64,000 nt of DNA from Xylanimonas cellulosilytica (GTDB lineage Bacteria; Actinomycetota; Actinomycetes; Actinomycetales; Actinomycetaceae). Below are positions 1-6,091 of this stretch, in pieces. The notes under the pieces were generated by a model that made no database searches, was not told the DNA's origin, and saw only the letters and a program-made list of their open reading frames with translations. The number at the start of each line of letters is the position of its first letter. Positions within the stretch are counted from its first letter, which is position 1. Made by a program: the position numbers and the translations under genes. The DNA is taken from NCBI GenBank assembly GCA_001072465.1, contig JVKM01000042.1, forward strand, positions 39,319 through 103,318, read 5' to 3'.

Positions 1-52
1 CGTCCGCGCCGCGAGCTTCGCTCGGCGCGTCGTCTCGAAGCCCGGCCAGGCC
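1..52 (+). repeat. Dispersed noncoding repeat, copy at window start
   Basis: These 52 bases match 44735-44786 at 49 of 52 positions by eye. The shared block contains the palindromic GCGAGCTTCGCTCGGC-like stretch followed by CGAAGCCCGGCCAGGCCC. Both copies lie in gene-free islands. Related fragments (GGCCAGGC, ACTGGTGGCGCGTGG) recur around 150-165 and 45458-45490. The left boundary is cut by the window edge. Confidence 0.7.
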
Positions 53-258
53 CCGCCACCGCCCACCGGCACCGCGGCAGGTCCCTCCGGCGCCCTCCAT
101 ACCAGTGGGGCCTAGTGTGCTGGCGTATGGTTCGGCGCGTCGGCTCGTTGTCTGGCCAGGCCCTGCCGCCGCCCATGGGCACCCCAGCCGTGCCCTCCGG
201 TCCTTCTAATGTGGTCTGCTTCGTCGTGCTGAGATTTGGGGATGCCCCGATGCGTGTT

Positions 259-439
259 GTTACAAACGTCGTCAATCGGAGGTGTTTTTCGTGTGGATTT
301 CTGATCCGTTGTTACAAACGTCGTCAATCCGATGGCTTTTTCGCCGAAAATCAAGGTTTTTGGACGCAGATTGACGACGTTTGTAACATGAGCACTCGCA
401 AGGGGGTTCAAATTGCTTCGGTTTGACGACGTTTGTAAC
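259..439. repeat. Four TTACAAACGTCGTCAA sites, two per strand, 52-bp paired spacing
   Basis: The word GTTACAAACGTCGTCAAT lies at 259-276 and 311-328. Its reverse complement lies at 370-387 and, with one change at the edge, at 422-439. Copies within each pair start exactly 52 bp apart, about five helical turns, and the two pairs face each other. Flanking bases differ between copies, so the conserved part is the word itself. This looks like a clustered protein-binding site or iteron-like array; its function is unknown. Confidence 0.75.
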
Positions 440-524
440 GCTGGCTGCCCACCGGTCGCTCAGTCAGGCAGGCATGCCTCCTCCACATTCATGAAAGTCC
501 TTGTTACGGCGAGACCTACACCCG

Positions 525-569
525 ATCGGGAAGATTCAACCCCTTCTGATCGGGTTGAATCCTCCCGAT
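525..569. repeat. Long hairpin
   Basis: ATCGGG-aa-GATTCAACCC (525-542) pairs with GGGTTGAATC-ct-CCCGAT (552-569) around a 9-base loop, broken only by one 2x2 internal mismatch. There is no run of T afterwards and no gene directly upstream, so a simple terminator role is doubtful. Confidence 0.6.
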
Positions 570-613
570 GAGGTTGAACCTTCCGAACCTCTGCCGATCT
601 CGAAGCCAGTGGT

Positions 614-689
614 GGGGGTTTTGCACTACACGAAGCCTTCTGGGCCCGTGTCATCGGCGTGTCGGAGCCTCATGTAGTGCAATTCCCCC
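614..689. repeat. Long hairpin with 42-base loop
   Basis: GGGGG-tt-TTGCACTACA (614-630) is complementary to TGTAGTGCAA-tt-CCCCC (673-689). The arms are 10 and 5 bp separated by a T-T internal loop. It is the second of three consecutive long inverted repeats in this gene-free stretch. Confidence 0.6.
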
Positions 690-729
690 CGTTTGGTGGC
701 GATGAGGTTGTGACGTGAATCGGTGTGCT

Positions 730-804
730 CGCCAAACTGCAGACCCATTGGGTGAAAACAGCCGGAAATCGGTTAATTTGAGGCAATGGGTCTGCACTTT
801 GGCG
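730..804. repeat. 21-bp inverted repeat with one mismatch
   Basis: CGCCAAAC-TGCAGACCCATTG (730-750) pairs with CAATGGGTCTGCA-CTTTGGCG (784-804) with a single C-C mismatch and a 33-base spacer. The arm length resembles terminal inverted repeats of miniature elements or a stable RNA hairpin; no target-site duplication was confirmed. Confidence 0.65.
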
Positions 805-840
805 GATTCGGTGTCAATCTCGGCGCGTTGCTCGCACGCG

Positions 841-900
841 AACCCCTGAACATGCGCGTTAACCCTTTGATATGCACGCAAACCCCTAGACATGCGCCTG
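841..900 (+). repeat. 20-bp tandem repeat, three copies
   Basis: Units at 841, 861 and 881 are each 20 bp and follow AACCC-(C/T)-T-N-N-A-N-ATGC-N-CG. The period is exact while single positions vary, so this is an old array. Confidence 0.65.
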
Positions 901-915
901 GGCGGCGGTGCCCAG

Positions 916-975
916 GTGCATGTCATCGGGCCCGCGTGCGGGTCATCAGGCCAACGTGCGGATGAGAGGGTCCGC
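916..975 (+). repeat. 20-bp periodic block, two and a half copies
   Basis: Units begin GTGC at 916, 936 and 956; the first two share GTCATC-N-GGCC and the third is degenerate. The period equals that of the 841-900 array, and its complement shares some bases with that unit, so the two blocks may be inverted relatives. Confidence 0.45.
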
Positions 976-1266
976 ACGCCCAGGATGCCTTCACAGAAAC
1001 AGAAGTGGGCCTGACGGCTCGCAGGCGTCCCGACGCTCCCCATGGCTCCTCGGAGACGACAGAGGCGGGACTCCGAAGGATCCCGACCCTCGTTGCGTGC
1101 GGCGGCCTCGCCGTCGGCACCGAAAAGTCACCCTACCAGCAACACGTAGAGTCCTATGACCCGGGATGTGAGCGTCTCCGCTGTCCGTGCCCCGGCCTCG
1201 TGCCAAGGACAAGGCGCGGGCGCGGTAGGCTTAGTGCAGTCGTATGACCCACTGAACGGAGAGACT

Positions 1267-2619
1267 ATGCCCAGGATGTTCGGCACGGACGGCGTGCGAG
1301 GACTGGCGAACGTTGACATCACTGCGGACCTCGCGCTGCAGCTCGGCGAGGCGGCAGCCCGCCAGTTCGGCGGCTCCCTGCGTGCGGACGGCTCCAAGCC
1401 CCGCGCGATCATCGGCCGCGACACACGTATCTCGGGCGAGTTCCTCGATCACGCCCTCGCGGCGGGTCTGGCGAGCGCCGGCATGGACGTGACTCGCATC
1501 GGCGTCGTTACCACCCCCACGGTCGCGCATTTGACGGCCACCGAGGACACCGTGGACCTCGGCGTCATGATTTCCGCGTCGCACAACCCGATGCCCGACA
1601 ACGGCATTAAGTTCTTCGCGCACGGCGGCTACAAGCTGGCCGACTCCGTGGAGGACCAGATTGAGGCGCTCGTGAACACCGAGTGGGATCGTCCCACCGG
1701 CGACGCCGTCGGCGAGATCAACGCCGACCACGCGTGGGCGAAGGACTCCTACATTGCGCACCTCGTCGAGGCGATCGGCACCGATCTGCGCGGCATGAAG
1801 ATCGCGATCGACTGCGCGAACGGCGCGGCCTCCGAGCTGGGCCCGGCCGTGTTCCGGGAGCTTGGAGCGGATATCACCGTCATCAATGCGTCCCCCGACG
1901 GCCGCAACATCAACCTGAACGCGGGTTCCACGCACCCCGAGTCCCTGCAGGCGGCCGTCGTCGAGGCCGGCTGCGACTTTGGTGTCGCATACGACGGAGA
2001 CGCGGATCGCTGCCTCGCCGTCGACCACGAGGGCAACCTCATCGATGGTGACAAGATCATGGGTTCTCTGGCCGTCAACGCGCAGCAGCGCGGGGCATTG
2101 GCCAAGGACACCCTCGTCGTCACTGTCATGAGCAACCTGGGCCTGCTGATCGCCATGCGCGAGGCCGGCATCAAGACGGTGCAGACCGGCGTGGGCGACC
2201 GCTACGTGCTTGAGGAGATGCTGGCGTCCGGCTATTCGCTCGGCGGCGAGCAGTCCGGTCACATTATCGCCCGCGATCACGCGACTACGGGTGACGGCAT
2301 CCTGTCCTCGCTGCTCATCTCTCGCATGGTGAAGGAGTCCGGCCGTTCGCTGGCTGACCTCACGTCCTTCATTGCGCGCCTGCCGCAGACCCTCATCAAC
2401 GTGGGCGGCGTGGACCGTGCGGCCGCCTCGACGAACGAGGCCGTCGCCGAGGCCGTGGCTGCCGCCGAGGCTCGCCTGGGCGACACCGGCCGCGTGCTCC
2501 TGCGTCCCTCGGGCACGGAGCCGCTCGTGCGCGTCATGGTCGAGGCCGCCACCCAGGAGGAGGCCGATTCCGTCGCCGCTTCGCTGGCGTACGTCGTCAA
2601 GGAGAACCTGGCGCTGTGA
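1267..2619 (+). CDS. glmM: Phosphoglucosamine mutase GlmM
   Basis: Interconverts glucosamine-6-phosphate and glucosamine-1-phosphate in the cytoplasm, on the route to UDP-GlcNAc and peptidoglycan. The 450 residues match the family length. Visible motifs are the N-terminal FGTDGVRG, the catalytic phosphoserine loop ISASHNP (Ser about 105), the metal loop DGDADR (about 243-248), the sugar loop GGEQSGH (about 327) and the phosphate loop RPSGTEP (about 413). An in-frame extension to 1156 exists, but the ATG at 1267 follows GGAGAG and gives the standard start MPRMFGTDGVRG. The partner enzyme GlmS is encoded at 17556. Confidence 0.97.
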   Translation: MPRMFGTDGVRGLANVDITADLALQLGEAAARQFGGSLRADGSKPRAIIGRDTRISGEFLDHALAAGLASAGMDVTRIGVVTTPTVAHLTATEDTVDLGVMISASHNPMPDNGIKFFAHGGYKLADSVEDQIEALVNTEWDRPTGDAVGEINADHAWAKDSYIAHLVEAIGTDLRGMKIAIDCANGAASELGPAVFRELGADITVINASPDGRNINLNAGSTHPESLQAAVVEAGCDFGVAYDGDADRCLAVDHEGNLIDGDKIMGSLAVNAQQRGALAKDTLVVTVMSNLGLLIAMREAGIKTVQTGVGDRYVLEEMLASGYSLGGEQSGHIIARDHATTGDGILSSLLISRMVKESGRSLADLTSFIARLPQTLINVGGVDRAAASTNEAVAEAVAAAEARLGDTGRVLLRPSGTEPLVRVMVEAATQEEADSVAASLAYVVKENLAL

Positions 2620-2633
2620 GCGTCTGAGAGATG

Positions 2634-2675
2634 TACGCGTAGGGCGGGCACCGGCCGGTGCCCGCCCTACGCGTA
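2634..2675 (+). terminator. Perfect 21-bp-arm hairpin after glmM
   Basis: The arms 2634-2654 and 2655-2675 are perfect reverse complements (TACGCGTAGGGCGGGCACC... outward). It lies 15 bases after the glmM stop. There is no T tract, so it is terminator-like rather than a textbook intrinsic terminator. Confidence 0.7.
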
Positions 2676-2716
2676 TGCAGATGAGTTAAACGCAGGGTGT
2701 CCTCTCACTTCGCTGC

Positions 2717-2743
2717 GAATATACGAGAAATAGGAGTATGTTC
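2717..2743. promoter_or_regulatory. Possible operator before the DUF4862-like gene
   Basis: GAATATAC-N11-GTATGTTC is an inverted repeat matching at 7 of 8 positions, in an AT-richer stretch 47 bases before the start at 2790. It suggests a regulator site, but no second copy was found. Confidence 0.3.
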
Positions 2744-2789
2744 ATTCTAGTGATCCGTGCGACAATTTCATCGTAGAAGGGTAATCATC

Positions 2790-3692
2790 ATGGCACTCCC
2801 ATTCATCCTTGGCGCGTACGCGTCGCATCCGGCACCGGAGCTGGAAGCTGACTACTACCGACTCCTCGCGGATCAGCCGTGGGTGAGCGGCGTTGAGATC
2901 CCCTACCCGGGGCAGCTTGCCACCCAGGGTGACGTGCTCGCCAGCCACCTGGCGGCTCACTGGGACTTCAACACGATCACAGCGATCCCCGGCACCATGC
3001 AGAACGTATGGAAGAACGAGAACTTCGGCCTGGCCTCGCCCGACGAGGCCGGACGCACCGCCGCTCTCGACTTCACCCGCGCGCTGCGCGACGACCTTGC
3101 TGCCCTGTGCGAGCGGGCGGGTCGCCAGCTGGTCGCCCGCGTGCAGCTGCACTCGGCTCCCACGCGCCTGGCGCAGGTGGACGCCTTCAAGCGTTCGCTC
3201 GCTGAGGTGGCCACGTGGGACTGGTGCGGGGCCACGCTCGTCATCGAGCACTGCGACAAGTACATCCCCGAGCAGAACCCCGAAAAGGGCTTCCTTTCCC
3301 TCGAATCCGAGATCGACGTCGTCTCCGAGGCCGGCATCAGGATTCACCTCAACTGGGGCCGCTCCGCCGTGGAGGGGCGCAGCGCGGACACCGCGTACGA
3401 GCACGTGCTCGAGGCTGGTAAGCGCGGCGTCCTCGATGGCATCATCTTCTCGGGCGCAGGCCCGGAGGAAACCCAGTACGGCTACTCCTGGATTGACGGC
3501 CACCTGCCCGCGCAGGCCGACGAGCCGACCTCGCTCATGGACGAGGCCGAGATCGCCCGCTGCGCACAGGCTGCCGTCGCGGGTGGCGCCAAGTACCTTG
3601 GCGCGAAGGTCTGCGTCCCCAAGGACGCGTCCCTTGAGCAGCGTTTGGCCATGCTGACCAACATCTACCGGGCCTGCGGCCTCGGCGAGTAA
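2790..3692 (+). CDS. DUF4862-like family protein
   Basis: A 300-residue cytoplasmic protein beginning MALPFILGAYASHP, with the pattern of DUF4862 proteins, which look like TIM-barrel proteins related to sugar-isomerase folds. Candidate barrel segments include GVEIPYPGQL, VIEHCDKY, IHLNWGRSAVEG and GIIFSGAGPEETQYGYSWIDGH, rich in His, Glu and Asp that could bind metal or substrate. The ATG at 2790 follows GAAGGG at 2775-2780; an upstream in-frame start at 2757 has no ribosome site. The biochemical role is unknown. Its place beside a sugar-utilisation block suggests carbohydrate metabolism, by inference only. Confidence 0.7.
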   Translation: MALPFILGAYASHPAPELEADYYRLLADQPWVSGVEIPYPGQLATQGDVLASHLAAHWDFNTITAIPGTMQNVWKNENFGLASPDEAGRTAALDFTRALRDDLAALCERAGRQLVARVQLHSAPTRLAQVDAFKRSLAEVATWDWCGATLVIEHCDKYIPEQNPEKGFLSLESEIDVVSEAGIRIHLNWGRSAVEGRSADTAYEHVLEAGKRGVLDGIIFSGAGPEETQYGYSWIDGHLPAQADEPTSLMDEAEIARCAQAAVAGGAKYLGAKVCVPKDASLEQRLAMLTNIYRACGLGE

Positions 3693-3764
3693 TAGCGTCG
3701 CCGCCGAGCGTCTCCCGCATTTTGTGAGCGTGCGGCAGGCGCCCGGCGCGAGGCGCAAGTGCGA

Positions 3765-3800
3765 GGGAGGGGCGGATGTCAATTGGCATCCACCCCTCCC
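3765..3800. terminator. Bidirectional terminator hairpin
   Basis: GGGAGGGG (3765-3772) pairs with CCCCTCCC (3793-3800), and GGATGTC pairs inward with GGCATCC with one mismatch and an AATT loop. It lies between two convergent genes. Its 5' arm contains the 16-mer GAGGGAGGGGCGGATG, repeated at 4867-4882. Confidence 0.7.
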
Positions 3801-3847
3801 GCTTGTGTCGAGGATCCTCCGATGTGTCCCTCGTGTCGGCCGGGCGA

Positions 3848-4780
3848 CTAGGGCAACGCGAATCGCGCCCGGAAAGCGGGGGAGGGGGAAAGATACTGCT
3901 CGACGCAGGTGCGGACGGTCTCGGCGTCGATGTATGGATTCGTGAAGAACTCCTCGAGCGCCGGATTGTCACCCTGCGTGATCGTCTCGTACGTTCCTTC
4001 CGGCGAATAATAGAAGATGTCGCGGCTCAGAACGGCGTCCGGGTCCTGCTTGCCCGCGCTGATGACGGGGAGGCGGCTGATCTTCGCGAGCTCCCTAAGT
4101 TGCTCCGAAATATTCGCGGGGTCGGCGGGGACGTAGTACAACATGTGGTTCGCCGGGACCATAAAGAATAGGCCGTGCGGCGCATGGATGAGGAAACGCG
4201 ACATGAGCTCGGGCATGTTCGCGGCCTTCGCCGTGACGAACGTGGATTGCGCCGAAATGCAGGTGAACGGCCCGAACTGCTGGATGCGCTCGATGGGGAG
4301 GTCGTCGGTGTTCTTTTGTGCGTAATAAAAGAGCTCATCGACGCTCAGTGAGCACTGATCCAGCTGTACGTCGTCCAATCTGAACGGGGAATTCTCGTAG
4401 TCGAGGCTGAGTACCAGCGCGATTCCACTGGGGTATTGGCGGGCGTAAGAGTGCAATGGGGTTGTGGCAACATCCAACGCGCCAAACTCGGTGCGTATGC
4501 GTCGACGTAGCTCGTCAGGATTGTTCAGGATCGTCTCGCCGATGCGTGCCTGCTTGATGAGGAGCGGGACCCACAGCTCTATCAGAATGCGGTGCACGTC
4601 CGGCTCCGCATATATCAGCTTATTCATGAGTTCATGAATGCTGCACTTCACGGAATCGTTGAGGAGGAGGAATATCGTGCCCTTGGTTTGGTTGAAACCA
4701 ACTTGAACCGTGAAGCCGGCGTCTTCGAGCCTGCTCGTCAGATAGGGCAGGGACTTATTGAGGGCGTATTCGGGATCCAT
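3848..4780 (-). CDS. Hypothetical protein, lower-GC orphan
   Basis: A 310-residue soluble protein with no signal peptide or membrane span and no family I can name. The N-terminal half is predicted alpha/beta (DAGFTVQVGFNQTKGTIFLLLND), the middle carries DELFYYAQKNTDDLP, and the C-terminal half contains GLFFMVPANHMLYYVPADP and a repeated DIFYYSPEGTYETI pattern. The layout loosely recalls DUF1444-type proteins, but I do not claim membership. Codon use is visibly less GC-rich than neighbours and the gene is flanked by similar hairpins, which suggests acquisition. The start is supported by a -10 element six bases upstream (leaderless). Confidence 0.6.
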   Translation of the reverse strand: MDPEYALNKSLPYLTSRLEDAGFTVQVGFNQTKGTIFLLLNDSVKCSIHELMNKLIYAEPDVHRILIELWVPLLIKQARIGETILNNPDELRRRIRTEFGALDVATTPLHSYARQYPSGIALVLSLDYENSPFRLDDVQLDQCSLSVDELFYYAQKNTDDLPIERIQQFGPFTCISAQSTFVTAKAANMPELMSRFLIHAPHGLFFMVPANHMLYYVPADPANISEQLRELAKISRLPVISAGKQDPDAVLSRDIFYYSPEGTYETITQGDNPALEEFFTNPYIDAETVRTCVEQYLSPSPAFRARFALP

Positions 4781-4786
4781 AGGGCC

Positions 4787-4792
4787 ACTGTA
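4787..4792 (-). promoter_or_regulatory. -10 element for leaderless mRNA of the orphan gene
   Basis: On the minus strand TACAGT is followed by six bases and the ATG at 4780. There is no Shine-Dalgarno sequence. Confidence 0.45.
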
Positions 4793-4870
4793 GTGGCAGT
4801 CCCGGTGTTCGCGTGTGGGGAATCCGGTGCAAGAGAGGTGAAGCTCCCTGAGTGATGCGTGAATGTGAGG

Positions 4871-4902
4871 GAGGGGCGGATGCCGAGTGGCTTCCGCCCC
4901 TC
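4871..4902. terminator. Terminator hairpin after the LacI-type gene
   Basis: GAGGGGCGGA (4871-4880) pairs with TCCGCCCCTC (4893-4902), with an inner GCC/GGC stem and GAGT loop. It lies just past the stop of the minus-strand regulator and shares GAGGGAGGGGCGGATG with the hairpin at 3765. Confidence 0.65.
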
Positions 4903-4924
4903 TATGCGTCGTATCAAGCGCGGC

Positions 4925-6007
4925 CTATGCGCGCCTGGCGACCGATGAGCGCCACACCGGGCGCGTCGGGATCGTCGCGATCGGGGTGCCGTCCGGGGCC
5001 TCCTCGTCGATGGAGGCCTGCGGGTGAATGTCGGTCATGGGGGAGCGCCCCTCGATCACGTTGATGATCGAGGCGACAGCGGCCTCGGTCATTTCCTTGA
5101 GGGGCCACTCGACCGTCGTGAGGCCGAGCGCGGAGGCGCTGCGGTGGTCCTGATTGCCGAAGCCGAGGATCGACAGGTCGCGGGGTACTGACAGATCCAG
5201 GTCTGCGGCAGCCTGGAAGACGCCGGGGGCCTGCGAGTCGTCGGCCAGGGCGATGAGCGAGATTGACGGGTCTTCGTCGAGGAGGCGCAGCGCGGCCTGG
5301 TAGGCCGTGGTGGGCTCCCAGTCGGGCAGCGAGTAGAGGGTGAACGTGGTGCCGAACGCGCGAGCGATCGGGTTTTGGCGCGCATGGTTTGTGTTCGGGC
5401 CAGCCAGGAATACGGCGCGCCCCTGACCTGTGCCGGTCGAAGGATCCACGAGCGCGCAGTCAGAGAGAACGTCGCGCACGCCGGCACCCTCGTCGATGCG
5501 GATGAGGGAGGATTCCGAGCCGGTGGGGTTGGCCTCGATCATGGACATGGCGACGACGGGGATGCCGAGATTGGCGAGCAGGCGCGAGGTGAAGGCCTCG
5601 GCCGACGTGGTCTCGCGGATGATGCCGGCCAGCTGAGTGTCGCCCAGGACCCCGCGGATAACCTCGGCGTCCGATGCTCCGTCGCCGGACTGGAAGAGGG
5701 GGAGGAGCAGGTAGCCGTGGCGCTGAATGTCGATCATCGCGGTCGTGAGGACCGTGTGGACGACGGGCACGAAGGGGTCGTCCGGTAGCTCGGCCATGAG
5801 GAGAGCGATGAGGTGGGACTTGCCGCGGCGCAGCGACCGGGCGGCTGCGTTGGGGATGTAGTTGAGTTCGCGTGCGGCCTGCTTGACGCGATCGATGGTG
5901 GCGGGCGCGATCTTTACGTCCCGGCCTCGTCCGTTGAGGACGAGCGAGACGGTCGACGGTGCGACGCCTGCCGCGCGGGCGACGTCGGCCCGGGTTGCGC
6001 GCTCCAT
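4925..6007 (-). CDS. LacI-family transcriptional regulator
   Basis: A 360-residue repressor-type protein. The N-terminal helix-turn-helix is ADVARAAGVAPSTVSLVLNG (about 7-26), followed by the hinge helix YIPNAAARSL (about 50-59), then a periplasmic-binding-protein-like effector domain. The ATG at 6007 has GGGAG upstream; a longer frame to 6046 would add a non-canonical N-terminus. It is divergent from lacZ with the spacer carrying an operator-like palindrome, and related palindromes precede the ABC operon and the large glycosidase. I infer that it controls all of them in response to a beta-galactoside or glycan product. The ligand is not deducible. Confidence 0.93.
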   Translation of the reverse strand: MERATRADVARAAGVAPSTVSLVLNGRGRDVKIAPATIDRVKQAARELNYIPNAAARSLRRGKSHLIALLMAELPDDPFVPVVHTVLTTAMIDIQRHGYLLLPLFQSGDGASDAEVIRGVLGDTQLAGIIRETTSAEAFTSRLLANLGIPVVAMSMIEANPTGSESSLIRIDEGAGVRDVLSDCALVDPSTGTGQGRAVFLAGPNTNHARQNPIARAFGTTFTLYSLPDWEPTTAYQAALRLLDEDPSISLIALADDSQAPGVFQAAADLDLSVPRDLSILGFGNQDHRSASALGLTTVEWPLKEMTEAAVASIINVIEGRSPMTDIHPQASIDEEAPDGTPIATIPTRPVWRSSVARRA

Positions 6008-6051
6008 GCAAGGCTCCCAATCCTCGGTTGCGTTTCGTTGAAACACAACAA

Positions 6052-6065
6052 CTATAACGTGTTAG
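6052..6065. promoter_or_regulatory. LacI-type operator between the regulator and lacZ
   Basis: CTATAACGTGTTAG matches the perfect palindrome CTAACACGTGTTAG (12542-12555) at 12 of 14 positions, with the central CG typical of LacI-family sites. It lies between the divergent starts at 6007 and 6092, so it could control both. A second palindrome, GTTTCGTTGAAAC, is at 6032-6044. Confidence 0.65.
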
Positions 6066-6091
6066 TCTTATCTCTGACGATCGGAGTTTCG

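Larger units (their letters stand above)
1..1266. other. Noncoding repeat-rich island upstream of glmM
   Basis: No open frame here has a convincing start, ribosome site or recognisable product; the short frames overlap one another on both strands and are interrupted by inverted repeats. The stretch instead holds a dispersed repeat (1-52), four copies of a 17-18 bp word (259-439), three long hairpins (525-804) and two 20-bp periodic blocks (841-975). The last 60-70 bases must contain the glmM promoter. Structured RNA, a decayed element or a protein-binding island are all possible. Confidence 0.7.

Noticed and set aside
112..1159. Several short open frames in the first island
   Set aside because: They overlap on both strands, run through hairpins and repeats, and lack ribosome sites or leaderless promoters.
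4925..6007. Possibility that the LacI-type gene is part of a mobile element
   Set aside because: No transposase, integrase, tRNA or attachment-like duplication was seen around the sugar block; only the small hairpin repeats near the orphan gene are suggestive.
5813..6091. N-terminal extension of lacZ
   Set aside because: It would overlap the divergent regulator gene and precede the operator; the ATG at 6092 has a ribosome site.
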